Shown here: positions 53,461 to 61,848 of the stretch, piece after piece
Numbering within the stretch: position 1 is the first letter of the stretch
Layout: every line of letters starts with the position of its first letter
DNA from: Magnetospirillum sp. XM-1
GTDB lineage: Bacteria; Pseudomonadota; Alphaproteobacteria; Rhodospirillales; Magnetospirillaceae
DNA: 64,000 nt
Direction of reading: 5' to 3'
NCBI RefSeq assembly: GCF_001511835.1
Contig: NZ_LN997848.1
Location: 806,001-870,000 of the forward strand
Program-made: the position numbers and the translations under genes
Notes under the pieces: generated by a model
Told to the model about the DNA's origin: nothing
Seen by the model: only the letters and a program-made list of their open reading frames with translations
The model's database searches: none

Positions 53461-53481
53461 CCCCCTTTTCTGCCAAGGGGG
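53461..53481. other. Hairpin upstream of regulator promoter
   Basis: CCCCCTT (53461-53467) pairs with AAGGGGG (53475-53481). It could end transcription from the kinase gene (weakly) or serve as an operator before the promoter at 53510. The rest of the 53291-53509 gap shows nothing I recognise. Confidence 0.35.
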
Positions 53482-53509
53482 ATCGGTCCCTCTCACGGTG
53501 GTGATCCGG

Positions 53510-53539
53510 TTGACAAAATGACGAGCGATGACCTAATGT
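53510..53539 (+). promoter_or_regulatory. Candidate promoter of the regulator / O-antigen locus
   Basis: TTGACA (53510-53515, perfect -35) is followed after 18 bases by TAATGT (53534-53539). Transcription would start near 53546, which argues that the GTG at 53547 is not the true start of the regulator and ATG 53583 is. Confidence 0.45.
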
Positions 53540-53582
53540 TCGCGCCGTGAACAAGCTTGGTGCGGAAAGAGCCTGTCGGGGC

Positions 53583-54200
53583 ATGCCTCCCAACGAACAG
53601 CAGATCATTCTTGACCTTCTCAGCGAAGTCCATCGGGACAGCCGGGCGACCCAACGTGAGATCGCGACCAATCTGGGAATCGCCCTTGGCCTGGCCAACG
53701 GCTACCTGAAGCGTTGCGTCAAGAAGGGCCTGATCAAGGTTTCACAGGCGCCGCCCAACCGCTATCTCTATTATCTCACGCCTGCGGGCTTTTCCGAGAA
53801 GGCCCGCCTGACCGGCGACTATCTGGCGCAGTCCTTCGACTTCTTCCGCAATGCCCGCAGCCAGTGCCGTCAGGTCCTAGATGACGCCGCCCAGCGGGGC
53901 TGGCGGCGCGTCGCCCTGGTCGGCGCGTCCGAACTGGCCGAGATCATGGCCCTTTGCGCCACCGGTACCAATATCGAACTGGTCGGAGTGATCGACCCGG
54001 TGGCCCAGGGCGACCCGCTGCTGGCCGGTTTGCCGGTGTTGCCGTCCCTGGCCGCCGCCAATCGGGTGGATGGAATTGTCATCACCGCGCTGCAGGGGGC
54101 CCAGGCGGTCTACGATTCCTATGCGGCGGAACTGGGGCATCAGCGTCTGGCGGCTCCGGCGCTTCTGGGGCTGTCCACGCCCGAAAACGGGGGACGGTGA
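53583..54200 (+). CDS. Winged-helix transcriptional regulator with Rossmann-like C-terminal domain
   Basis: This 205-residue protein has a MarR/winged-helix N-terminus (QQIILDLLSEVHRDSRATQREIATNLG, LANGYLKRCVKKGLIKVSQ; motif parts). Its C-terminal domain has WRRVALVGASELAEIMAL and VIDPVAQGDPLLAGLPV, which looks like a nucleotide- or NAD-binding fold as in Rex-like sensors. Such proteins lie at the head of surface-polysaccharide loci in related bacteria; a role as locus regulator sensing a sugar nucleotide or redox cofactor is inference. A GTG at 53547 would add 12 residues. It overlaps the RfaH-like start by one base. Confidence 0.8.
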   Translation: MPPNEQQIILDLLSEVHRDSRATQREIATNLGIALGLANGYLKRCVKKGLIKVSQAPPNRYLYYLTPAGFSEKARLTGDYLAQSFDFFRNARSQCRQVLDDAAQRGWRRVALVGASELAEIMALCATGTNIELVGVIDPVAQGDPLLAGLPVLPSLAAANRVDGIVITALQGAQAVYDSYAAELGHQRLAAPALLGLSTPENGGR

Positions 54201-54703
54201 TGGAATCGTGGTTCGTGGTGCATACCCACGCCAATGCTGAGAAAACCGCCGCCAGCCATCTGCAGCGGCAGCATTTCGACATCTACCTGCCGCAATATTC
54301 CAAGCGCCGCAGCCATGCCCGCAAGGTGGAGTGGGTGAAGGCGCCGCTGTTTCCCCGCTATCTGTTTCTACGCATGGACCCGGAACTGACGCCATGGTTC
54401 AGCATCCGCTCGACCGTCGGAGTGCATTCCCTGGTCTGTCGCGGCGGAATGCCGGTGCCGCTGGGGCAGATGGTTATCGATGAAATCCGCGGCCGCGAGG
54501 ACGACAGCGGGCTGGTTAGCCTGGGCGAAGCGGCACCCTTCGCCTCGGGTCAGCGCCTGGAGATTGTCGAGGGGCCGCTGGCCGAGCAGTTAGGGCTGTT
54601 TCAGGGGCTCGACGACATGAACAGGGTGGTCCTGCTGCTGGATCTGCTTGGCCGGCAGGTCCGGGTGCGGGTGCCGCTGGAGGCCGTGCGCGCCGGGTCG
54701 TGA
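54200..54703 (+). CDS. RfaH-like specialised NusG antiterminator
   Basis: This transcription elongation factor has 167 residues, close to RfaH (~162). The NGN domain has SWFVVHTHANAEKTAASHL, FDIYLPQYSKRR and APLFPRYLFLRMD. The C-terminal KOW-like domain has GQRLEIVEGPL and RVVLLLDLLGRQVRVRVPLE, whose tail resembles RfaH more than housekeeping NusG. NusG itself normally lies next to secE/rplK, so this is a specialised paralogue. An ops-like element lies 60 bases after its stop, in the leader of the rfbC operon, suggesting local control of this long operon. Confidence 0.88.
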   Translation: MESWFVVHTHANAEKTAASHLQRQHFDIYLPQYSKRRSHARKVEWVKAPLFPRYLFLRMDPELTPWFSIRSTVGVHSLVCRGGMPVPLGQMVIDEIRGREDDSGLVSLGEAAPFASGQRLEIVEGPLAEQLGLFQGLDDMNRVVLLLDLLGRQVRVRVPLEAVRAGS

Positions 54704-54763
54704 CCGGCGGTATGGCACGGACGAATCCGTCGAATCAGCCCGGTGGAAGGTTTTCACCCGGAC

Positions 54764-54775
54764 TGCGGTAGCTTG
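54764..54775 (+). promoter_or_regulatory. ops-like element in the rfbC leader
   Basis: TGCGGTAGCTTG matches 10 of 12 positions of the enterobacterial ops element (GGCGGTAGCGTG), including the core GCGGTAGC and the TG pause position. It lies in the 102-base gap between the RfaH-like gene and rfbC, 31 bases before the rfbC start. The 8-base core occurs a few times by chance in coding DNA of this window; location and the matching TG end are what set this one apart. Confidence 0.55.
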
Positions 54776-54805
54776 CCTGGGATATGGCTTTAACAGAGAT
54801 CGCAC

Positions 54806-55399
54806 GTGCATATCGAATCCACCGCCCTTTCCGACGTGCTGATCCTCGAGCCTCGCCGGTTCCACGATGAACGCGGCACATTTTTCGACGCCCTGAACCC
54901 GGAGATCTGCGCCGCCGTGGGCATGGCCAACGCCTTCGTGCAGCACAGCCACTCGATCTCGCGCAAGGGCACGGTGCGCGGCCTGCACATCCAGCTCCCC
55001 CGGACTCAGGGCAAGCTGGTGCGGGTGGTGGGCGGTTCCGTCTTTGACGTGGTGGCCGATGTGCGCCCGCAATCTCCCACCTTCGGCCGCCATATTCACG
55101 TGGTGCTGTCCGCCGGGAACCGTCGCATGCTGTGGATCGGCCGTGGTCTCGCCCACGGCTTCATGGCGCTGGAAGACAACAGCGAGATGATTTATGCCCT
55201 GGACGACGTCTACGATCCTGGCGGGCAATGGACTATCCGCTGGAATGACCCGGATCTGGCCATTGCTTGGCCGGATCTGGAGCCGAATTTGTCGCCCAAG
55301 GACGAAGCCGGTCTGACCCTGGCGGCGTTCAGGGCTGCTGCCATCGACGGCCGTCCGGCCGGCACCGGGGACCTATCTGGAAGGACCAACGCTAAGTGA
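54806..55399 (+). CDS. rfbC: dTDP-4-dehydrorhamnose 3,5-epimerase family
   Basis: This cupin epimerase of dTDP-sugar synthesis has 197 residues. FHDERGTFFDALN, VQHSHSISRKGTVRGLHIQ (catalytic His), FDVVADVRPQSPTFG and IGRGLAHGFMALEDN are typical RmlC. The region around ALDDVYDPGGQWTIRWNDPDLAIAWP is also family-like. The start is GTG 54806 with a modest AGAG upstream. With rfbA and rfbB downstream it could form dTDP-4-keto-rhamnose, but no rfbD reductase is seen in the window; it may instead act in a branched deoxysugar route with the adjacent methyltransferase. GTGA overlap with the next gene. Confidence 0.92.
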   Translation: MHIESTALSDVLILEPRRFHDERGTFFDALNPEICAAVGMANAFVQHSHSISRKGTVRGLHIQLPRTQGKLVRVVGGSVFDVVADVRPQSPTFGRHIHVVLSAGNRRMLWIGRGLAHGFMALEDNSEMIYALDDVYDPGGQWTIRWNDPDLAIAWPDLEPNLSPKDEAGLTLAAFRAAAIDGRPAGTGDLSGRTNAK

Positions 55400-56619
55400 C
55401 CCAATGCCGCATTTGCAATGCGCCTATCAAGGCCTTCATGACCTTTGGCCGCATGCCCATCGCCAACGGCTTCCTGACCCCGGATCAGTTCGCCCAGGAG
55501 CACTTCTTCGAGCTGGCGCCCGCCTTCTGCCCCGAGTGCGGCATGCTGCAGATCGTCGAGCAGCCGGCCCCCGAGATGATGTTCCACGAGAACTACGCCT
55601 TCTTCTCGGGGACCTCGCGCTACATGCAGCTGCATTTCCAGCGTATGGCCGAGCAGGTGATGGCGACGATCCTGGCGGGCCGCTCCGACCCCTTCGTGGT
55701 CGAGCTCGGCAGCAATGACGGCATCATGCTCAGGAACTTTGCCGCCAAGGGCATCCGCCATCTGGGCTGCGAGCCGTCCGAGAACGTGGCCGCGGCGGCG
55801 CGCGCCCAGGGAGTCAACACCCTGTGCGCCTTCTTCGGGCGCGACACCGCCTTGAAGATCCGGGCCGAGCACGGCCCCGCCGACGTGATCCAGGCCGCCA
55901 ATGTCATGTGCCATATTCCCGACCTGCATGGCGTGGCCAAGGGCGTGGAGGCACTGCTCAAGCCCGACGGCGTGCTGATCTTCGAAGATCCCTATCTGGG
56001 TGACGTCATCGAAAAGACGTCCTACGACCAGATCTACGACGAACACGTCTTCGTCTTCTCGGCCATCTCGGTCAAGAACGCCTTCGCCCGCCACGGCCTG
56101 GATCTGGTCAACGTGGAGCCCCAGGTCACCCATGGCGGCTCCATGCGCTATACCCTGGCCCCGGTGGGCTCACGCCCCGTGGCCCCCGCGGTCGAGGCCC
56201 TGCTGGCCAAGGAAGCGGCGCAAGGCTTGGACAAGGCCGCCACCTACGAACGGTTCCGCGCCAACTGCGAGACCTCCAAGCGCGAACTGGTCGCCCTGCT
56301 GACCCGTCTCAAGGACGAAGGCAAGCGGGTGGTCGGCTACGGCGCCACGTCGAAGAGCACCACCGTTCTCAATTATACCGGGATCGGTCCCGACCTGATC
56401 GAGTTCATCTCCGACACCACGCCCATCAAGCAGGGCAAGCTGACGCCCGGCATGCACATCCCGGTGAAGCCCTACGGGGACTTTACCGCCCGCTATCCCG
56501 ACTACGCCTTGCTGTTCGCCTGGAACCACAAGGCGGAGATCCTGGAGAAGGAAGACGCCTTCAAGGCGGCCGGGGGGCAGTGGATCGTCTATGTCCCCTC
56601 CGTCGGAGTGGTGGCGTGA
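55396..56619 (+). CDS. NDP-sugar C-methyltransferase family (TylC3/NovU-like)
   Basis: This 407-residue methyltransferase has an N-terminal zinc-type domain (CRICNAPIKAF, FCPECGMLQ), the SAM domain (VVELGSNDGIMLRNFAAKG, ANVMCHIPDLHGVAKG) and the C-terminal domain (GYGATSKSTTVLNY, FISDTTPIKQGKLTPG, LLFAWNHKAEIL). This is the layout of 3-C-methyltransferases acting on dTDP-4-keto-deoxysugars. Next to rfbC it suggests a branched-chain sugar. GTG start at 55396 and GTGA overlaps at both ends show tight coupling. Confidence 0.88.
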   Translation: MTQCRICNAPIKAFMTFGRMPIANGFLTPDQFAQEHFFELAPAFCPECGMLQIVEQPAPEMMFHENYAFFSGTSRYMQLHFQRMAEQVMATILAGRSDPFVVELGSNDGIMLRNFAAKGIRHLGCEPSENVAAAARAQGVNTLCAFFGRDTALKIRAEHGPADVIQAANVMCHIPDLHGVAKGVEALLKPDGVLIFEDPYLGDVIEKTSYDQIYDEHVFVFSAISVKNAFARHGLDLVNVEPQVTHGGSMRYTLAPVGSRPVAPAVEALLAKEAAQGLDKAATYERFRANCETSKRELVALLTRLKDEGKRVVGYGATSKSTTVLNYTGIGPDLIEFISDTTPIKQGKLTPGMHIPVKPYGDFTARYPDYALLFAWNHKAEILEKEDAFKAAGGQWIVYVPSVGVVA

Positions 56620-57713
56620 TCCTGTTCTCCAATCCCGGTGCCCAGGTCCAGGCGCATCGGGCCGAAATCGATCAGGCCATCGCCCGTGTTCTCGATAGCG
56701 GCTGGTACGTGCTGGGTCGGGAGGTGGATGCCTTCGAGCGGGAATTCGCCGAATATCTGGGGACGACCCATGCTGTGGGCGTCAATTCCGGCACCGACGC
56801 CCTGGCTCTGGCCCTCCGCGCCTTGGGGATCGGTCCCGGCGATCAGGTGGCCGCGCCGTCCCATACGGCGGTGGCCACCATCGCCGCCATCGAGATGGCC
56901 GGTGCCGAGCCCCTGCTGATCGACATCGATCCGGTCCACTACACCATGGATCCCGTGGCGCTGGAGGCGGCCGTCACGCCCCGGACCAGGGCCGTTGTGG
57001 CCGTGCATCTCTATGGTCAGGCCGCCGACATGGATGCCATTCTCGGCATCGCCCGGCGCCACGGCCTCAAGGTCGTCGAGGATTGCGCCCAGGCCACCGG
57101 GGGCCGTTACAAGGGCCGGCGGGTGGGCACCTTGGGCGATGTGGGCTGCTTCAGCTTCTACCCCACCAAGAATCTGGGTGCGGTCGGTGACGGCGGCGCG
57201 GTGGTGACCGGCTCGGACGCCTTGGCTCAGAGCCTGCGATCCTTGCGCGAATACGGCTGGCGCGGCGACCGGGTCAGCCATGTGGCCGGCGTCAATTCCC
57301 GCCTGGACGAGATTCAGGCCGCCATCCTGCGGGCCAAACTGCCTTATCTGGACGCCGATAACGACCGCCGCCGGGCCATTGCCGACCGGTATGGAGCGGC
57401 CTTGGAAGGCCTGCTGGCGAGGCCGGCTCAGCGCCCTGACTGCCACCATGTTTTTCATCTCTACGTGGTGCGGACACCCGGCCGGGACGCCCGGATAGCG
57501 GCTTTGCGAGACGAGCAGGTGGGGGCCGCCGTCCACTATCTCCTCGCCGCGCATCAGCAGCCGGCCTATCTTTCGCGTCTGGCGGGCGCCGACAGGCTGC
57601 TGGAGACCGAGCGGGCGGTGTCCGAGATCATGACCTTGCCCATCTATCCCGAACTAAGCGATGCCCAGGTGGATACGGTCATCGATGCGGTCAGGAAGAC
57701 CGCCCGTGTCTGA
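56616..57713 (+). CDS. DegT/DnrJ/EryC1 sugar aminotransferase (FdtB/QdtB-like)
   Basis: This intact PLP sugar aminotransferase has 365 residues. GWYVLGREVDAFEREFAEYLG, NSGTDALALALRALGIGPGD, VVEDCAQATGG (PLP Asp) and the Schiff-base Lys 185 in FSFYPTKNLGAVGDGG are visible. The FdtA-like ketoisomerase further on in this operon makes a 3-keto sugar, so amination at C3 of dTDP-6-deoxy-3-ketohexose is the best inference. GTG start; the stop overlaps the next gene by eight bases. Confidence 0.9.
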   Translation: MILFSNPGAQVQAHRAEIDQAIARVLDSGWYVLGREVDAFEREFAEYLGTTHAVGVNSGTDALALALRALGIGPGDQVAAPSHTAVATIAAIEMAGAEPLLIDIDPVHYTMDPVALEAAVTPRTRAVVAVHLYGQAADMDAILGIARRHGLKVVEDCAQATGGRYKGRRVGTLGDVGCFSFYPTKNLGAVGDGGAVVTGSDALAQSLRSLREYGWRGDRVSHVAGVNSRLDEIQAAILRAKLPYLDADNDRRRAIADRYGAALEGLLARPAQRPDCHHVFHLYVVRTPGRDARIAALRDEQVGAAVHYLLAAHQQPAYLSRLAGADRLLETERAVSEIMTLPIYPELSDAQVDTVIDAVRKTARV

Positions 57714-58464
57714 ATTCTTCATCTGGGAAGGCGTCTACGACCACTACGACGATGTGGAAAAGAGCGGCGGCGGCTTCGATACGGATTTCTGGCGGGACCG
57801 CAACCGGGCCAGGATCGTTGCCGAGCTGGACACTCTCCGCAACTCCGGCCAACTCCCCGAAAGCGCCAAGTGCCGCGATTACGTGCTGCCCGTGGTCATC
57901 GCCATGGCGGCGGCGGGCCGCGAGCGTTTTCGAATCCTGGATTTCGGCGGCGGGCTGGGGAACGGCTTCGTTCCCGCGCTGTGCGACGTGGTGTCTCCCG
58001 AGCGCCTTGACTACGTCATCGTCGACAATGACCGTCTGTGCGATGCCGGGCGCTATCTGTTTCCCGAGGCCCCTGCTCCGATATTCCGGCCCGACCTGCC
58101 ACCTGATCAGGAAAGGTTCGACCTGCTCCATCTCGGCAGCGTCCTGCCCTATATCAGCGATTGGCGGGGTTTGCTGACCCGTTTGTGCGGGTACCGGCCA
58201 CGCCATGTGCTGCTTTCCGATCTGCTGGCCGGCGATTTCCCCGCCTTCGCCACGGCCCAGAACTGTTTCGGCGACAAGATTCCCCACTGGTTTCTCAATC
58301 TGGGCGATGTCATCGGCCAGGTTGAATCCCAGGGCTTCCGGCTGATCTTCAAGGCGCCGTTCGTCGGTACCTTCCTGGGCAAGCAGGGCCCGCTGCCCAT
58401 GGACAATTTCCCGCCCGAGTACCGTCTGCAGCACGCCTGCCATCTGTTGTTCGAAAAGCTATGA
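57706..58464 (+). CDS. TIGR04325-type putative methyltransferase
   Basis: This 252-residue protein matches in character the group of putative methyltransferases found in O-antigen/flagellin-glycan clusters. N-terminal IWEGVYDHYDDV is typical; FRILDFGGGLGNGFVPAL is the SAM-binding loop, and LLHLGSVLPYISDWRGLL and HVLLSDLLAGDFPAF follow. No biochemical role is known to me. GTG 57706 is the start (VSEFFIWEG), eight bases inside the previous gene. It ends with ATGA overlap to the epimerase. Confidence 0.82.
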   Translation: MSEFFIWEGVYDHYDDVEKSGGGFDTDFWRDRNRARIVAELDTLRNSGQLPESAKCRDYVLPVVIAMAAAGRERFRILDFGGGLGNGFVPALCDVVSPERLDYVIVDNDRLCDAGRYLFPEAPAPIFRPDLPPDQERFDLLHLGSVLPYISDWRGLLTRLCGYRPRHVLLSDLLAGDFPAFATAQNCFGDKIPHWFLNLGDVIGQVESQGFRLIFKAPFVGTFLGKQGPLPMDNFPPEYRLQHACHLLFEKL

Positions 58465-59426
58465 CCCTCTGGCAGGACAGGACCGTTCTCGTTACCGGCG
58501 CCGGCGGATATATCGGATCGGCTCTGGCCGCCGCGCTGGTCTCGGCCGGAGCCCAGGTCATCCGCCTGAGCCGTCGGGAACTGGCCCCCATGAGGGGCGC
58601 CCGGGACGTGATCGGCGACCCCCGCCGGACGGAGACCTGGAGCGGATCCGTGGTCGAGGCGGAGACCGTCTTTCATCTGGCGGGCGAGACCAGCACCTAT
58701 GCCGCCCTGGCCGATCCGCCGGCCAGCCTGGAGGCGAATGTGCTGCCGCTGGCCCATCTGGCCCAGGCCTTTCGCAAGGCCGGCCGGGTTCCCGTGGTGG
58801 TGGCCGCCAGCAGTTGCACCGTTTTTGGAATCCAGGACCGTCTTCCCGTTTCCGACGGCGCTTCCGTTCATCCCCTTTCCCACTACGATGCCCATAAGCT
58901 GATGGCCGAGATGCAACTGGCCCAGGACCAGCGCGAGGGGTTCGTCAAGGGCTGCGCGTTACGCCTTGCCAATGTTTATGGCCTGGGACCGACGGGCCAG
59001 GGTGCGGTTGATCGCGGCATTCTGGACCGCATGGTGCGCAAGGCCCTGGCCGGCGAGCCCATCACTCTGTACGGCGACGGAGCGCCCTTGCGCGACTATG
59101 TCCACCTGGACGACGTGGTGGCGGCGTTCATGGCCGCCGCCCTTTCCCCGGCCTGCTGGACCGGCCAGCCCATGATGGTCGCCAGTGGTCGAGGCTACAG
59201 CCTGGCTGAGGCCTTTGGCTTGGCGGCCCGCCGGGTGTCGCTGGCCGTGGGCCGCGAGCCGGTACCGCTGGTCTCGGTCCCCTGGCCGGCTTCGGCCCAT
59301 GCCATCGAGTTTCGAGATTTCGTGGGATCGCCGGATCGCCTGCGGACTCTCGCCGGCTGGGGCGCCGCCACGGAGCTGGTGGATGGCATCGACCGGACGA
59401 TCCAGGCGCTGACGAGGATGCAATGA
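58461..59426 (+). CDS. NAD-dependent epimerase/dehydratase (first)
   Basis: This 321-residue extended SDR has TVLVTGAGGYIGSALAAAL as the NAD loop, VFHLAGETSTY, VVAASSCTVFG (Ser/Thr) and YDAHKLMAE as Tyr-x-x-x-Lys. RDYVHLDDVVAAFMAA lies in the substrate domain. The substrate is presumably a dTDP- or other NDP-sugar of this operon (4-epimerase, reductase or dehydratase). Not RmlD-like in its motifs. Four-base overlaps with both neighbours. Confidence 0.87.
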   Translation: MTLWQDRTVLVTGAGGYIGSALAAALVSAGAQVIRLSRRELAPMRGARDVIGDPRRTETWSGSVVEAETVFHLAGETSTYAALADPPASLEANVLPLAHLAQAFRKAGRVPVVVAASSCTVFGIQDRLPVSDGASVHPLSHYDAHKLMAEMQLAQDQREGFVKGCALRLANVYGLGPTGQGAVDRGILDRMVRKALAGEPITLYGDGAPLRDYVHLDDVVAAFMAAALSPACWTGQPMMVASGRGYSLAEAFGLAARRVSLAVGREPVPLVSVPWPASAHAIEFRDFVGSPDRLRTLAGWGAATELVDGIDRTIQALTRMQ

Positions 59427-59857
59427 GCGGACCTATTTCGACGTCCACCCTTCATGTTTCCAGGACCCAGGTGATCAGCGATGATTCCGGCGTCCTGATG
59501 GTGGCGGAAGGCGGACGCCACGTTCCCTTCCCCATCAGGCGGACCTTTGTGGTGGCCGGTGTGGCGCCCGGTGTGAAGCGTGGCCATCATGCCCACAGGG
59601 AATGCCATCAATTGCTGATCTGTCTCGGTGGACGGATATCGGTGTCGGTTTCCGATGGTGGGGCCCCGCGGATCTTTACGCTGGAGCGGCTCGGCGACTG
59701 TCTGCATATTCCGCCTGGTCTCTGGGCGGAGCAGGTTTACGAGGAACCGGGGACGATCCTGATGGTTCTTTGCGACCAGCCCTATGACGAAGGCGATTAC
59801 CTTCGCGAATTCGACCAGTTTCTGGCTTGGCGCGCAGCCTTGCCCAAGGAGGCGTGA
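59423..59857 (+). CDS. FdtA/QdtA-like dTDP-ketohexose isomerase (cupin)
   Basis: This 144-residue cupin has PFPIRRTFVVAGVAPGVKRG followed by HHAHRECHQLLICLGG, LGDCLHIPPGLWAEQVYEE and CDQPYDEGDYLREFDQFL. These match FdtA/QdtA/WxcM enzymes, which move the keto group of dTDP-4-keto-6-deoxyglucose to C3 before transamination. With rfbA, rfbB and the DegT aminotransferase in the same operon this gives a dTDP-3-amino-3,6-dideoxyhexose route. The usual N-acyltransferase (FdtC/QdtC-like) is not seen in this window. Confidence 0.87.
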   Translation: MSGPISTSTLHVSRTQVISDDSGVLMVAEGGRHVPFPIRRTFVVAGVAPGVKRGHHAHRECHQLLICLGGRISVSVSDGGAPRIFTLERLGDCLHIPPGLWAEQVYEEPGTILMVLCDQPYDEGDYLREFDQFLAWRAALPKEA

Positions 59858-59862
59858 GACGC

Positions 59863-60807
59863 ATGAAGATCGTGGTTGCCGGCGCGCTGGGCCATATCGG
59901 CTCGGGCCTCATTCGAGGCCTTTCCAGCCATTTTCCCGGTCTTGACGTGGTCATGATCGATAATCTCTCCACCCAGCGCTATGCCTCGCTGTTCGACTTG
60001 CCGGCTTCGGGACGGTACCGCTTTGTCGAAGGCGACGTCACCACCATGGACCTGGCGCCGCTGATCACTGGCGCCGACGCAGTGGTGCAACTGGCGGCCA
60101 TGACCGATGCGGCGGGCAGTTTCGACCGCAAGGACGAATTGGAAATCAACAATTTCCACGCCACCAAGACCATCGCCGAAGCCTGCCTGAAGGCGGGCGT
60201 GCCCCTGGTTCACCCCTCCTCCACCAGTGTTTATGGCACCCAGAACGAGGTGGTGGACGAAGATTGCGGCCCTGACGAGTTGGCGCCGCAAAGTCCCTAT
60301 GCCGACTGCAAGCTGAAGGAAGAGGCGCTGCTGGCCGAGATGGGCAAGAGCGGCCTCAAATTCATCACCTGCCGTTTCGGCACCATCTTCGGCACCTCGC
60401 CCGGCATGCGCTTTCATACCGCGGTCAACAAGTTCTGCTGGCAGGCGGTCATGGGGCAGAAGCTGACCGTCTGGTCCACCGCCTATGATCAGAAGCGCCC
60501 CTATCTCGATCTCGCCGACTGCATCCGGGCCGTGTCCCACATCATCGGCAAGGGTCTGTTCGACGGGCGAATCCACAACGTGCTGACCGCCAATTGCACG
60601 GTGCGCCAGATCGTCGACGCCATTCGGGTGCATGTGCCCGACTTGGAGGTGGGATTCGTCGACGCCCGCATCATGAACCAGCTCAGCTACGAGGTGGCCA
60701 ACCGGCGGTTCCGCGACACCGGTTTCGAGTTCAAGGGGTCGGTGGAAAGGGGAATTGAGGACACGGTCCGCCGGCTTGCCGGGGCCGGGGGGCGCACCCT
60801 TTCATGA
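59863..60807 (+). CDS. NAD-dependent epimerase/dehydratase (second)
   Basis: This 314-residue SDR has KIVVAGALGHIGSGLIRGL (NAD loop), VVQLAAMTDAAGSFDRKDE, VHPSSTSVYGTQ and YADCKLKEEALL (Tyr-x-x-x-Lys). Only about a quarter of its residues would match the epimerase two genes upstream, so the two probably act at different steps. YDQKRPYLDLADCIRAVSHII is typical of the sugar-binding half. The ATG 59863 follows AAGGAGGCG at a somewhat long spacing. Ends with ATGA overlap to the GT2 gene. Confidence 0.87.
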   Translation: MKIVVAGALGHIGSGLIRGLSSHFPGLDVVMIDNLSTQRYASLFDLPASGRYRFVEGDVTTMDLAPLITGADAVVQLAAMTDAAGSFDRKDELEINNFHATKTIAEACLKAGVPLVHPSSTSVYGTQNEVVDEDCGPDELAPQSPYADCKLKEEALLAEMGKSGLKFITCRFGTIFGTSPGMRFHTAVNKFCWQAVMGQKLTVWSTAYDQKRPYLDLADCIRAVSHIIGKGLFDGRIHNVLTANCTVRQIVDAIRVHVPDLEVGFVDARIMNQLSYEVANRRFRDTGFEFKGSVERGIEDTVRRLAGAGGRTLS

Positions 60808-61841
60808 AACCCCTGCCCGACCGGCCTCTGGTCAGCATCGTCATCGACACCTATTACCGCCCGGCCATGTTGCGCCGCGCGGTAGAGGCGGTGCGCAACC
60901 AGACCTATGATAATCTGGACATCATCCTGGTGGATAATGGCTCGACCCCGGAGACCAAGACGGTCCTGGCGGAACTCGAGGCCGCCGATCCCCGCATCCA
61001 GCTGGTTCGCTTCGCCGAGAATCAATTCAGTTGGGACGATCCCCATGTGACCATTCGCCATTGCTATAACGCCGGTCTGGCGGCGGCCAAAGGCGACCTG
61101 ATCTTCCATCAGGCCGATGACGACTGGCTGGCCCCCGATTTCTTCGAGCGGATGGTGGCGCTGTTCCGAGAAAATCCCGCCTGCACCACGGCCATCGGCC
61201 TTTCCGTGGGCGTGCGTCCCGACGGCAGCGAAACCTCTGCGGCGGCCCTCAACCAGCGCCCTCGTTTCATGCCGGGACACGAGATGGCCTTGGCGGTGAT
61301 CGATGGCAAGCCGGTATTCGGCAGCCCCGGCTTCTGCTTCGTCATGCGGCGTGACGTCCTGGAAGCGGCGGGTGGGTTCCACGAGAGCTTTGAGCAGCAT
61401 CTTCTGTATGGCGTCGTTGCTTTTGGCGTTACCGGCTATGATTCCGGCGCCTTCATGTATTGGGGCTATCACGAGGGCCAACTGAACAAGGCCTTGCGTA
61501 AGCGAGGCTGGGTTTCTCTGGCCTACAGCCGCAGCCTGCTGGAGGGCTTTGGTCTAGAGCGGCGTTGGGCCGATGCCTTCGGCGCTGCTGCAGCGCGAAA
61601 GGTTACGGTGTTCATCGAAACGAAAGCCGTGAGAACTGCGGCCGACGTGTTTGCGGGCAACTTCGCTGAATTACGCCCAGCCTCAGCTTGGCGCGCTATG
61701 AGAGACAGCGCTCGTTATCTCGGCTTCTGGAAGGCTCTGCCCGGTAAGTTGTGGGCGGAAAAGCGTTTGTTCGCGGCAAATTTGGTGAGGTTCGCCGGCT
61801 TGAAGCCGATGTTGGACCGTCTGCGTGGACGAGGAGTTTAA
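60804..61841 (+). CDS. Glycosyltransferase family 2
   Basis: This 345-residue GT-A enzyme has PLVSIVIDTYYRPAMLRRAVEAV as the nucleotide-binding start, DIILVDNGSTPETK, and the metal-binding acidic triplet in FHQADDDWLAPDFFERM. Residues ~230-345 carry basic helical stretches that may contact the membrane. It should transfer one sugar, donor unknown, to the growing lipid-linked repeat unit. Its last ~200 bases look more AT-rich than the rest. rfbB starts seven bases after the stop. Confidence 0.88.
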   Translation: MKPLPDRPLVSIVIDTYYRPAMLRRAVEAVRNQTYDNLDIILVDNGSTPETKTVLAELEAADPRIQLVRFAENQFSWDDPHVTIRHCYNAGLAAAKGDLIFHQADDDWLAPDFFERMVALFRENPACTTAIGLSVGVRPDGSETSAAALNQRPRFMPGHEMALAVIDGKPVFGSPGFCFVMRRDVLEAAGGFHESFEQHLLYGVVAFGVTGYDSGAFMYWGYHEGQLNKALRKRGWVSLAYSRSLLEGFGLERRWADAFGAAAARKVTVFIETKAVRTAADVFAGNFAELRPASAWRAMRDSARYLGFWKALPGKLWAEKRLFAANLVRFAGLKPMLDRLRGRGV

Positions 61842-61848
61842 GGCGCCT

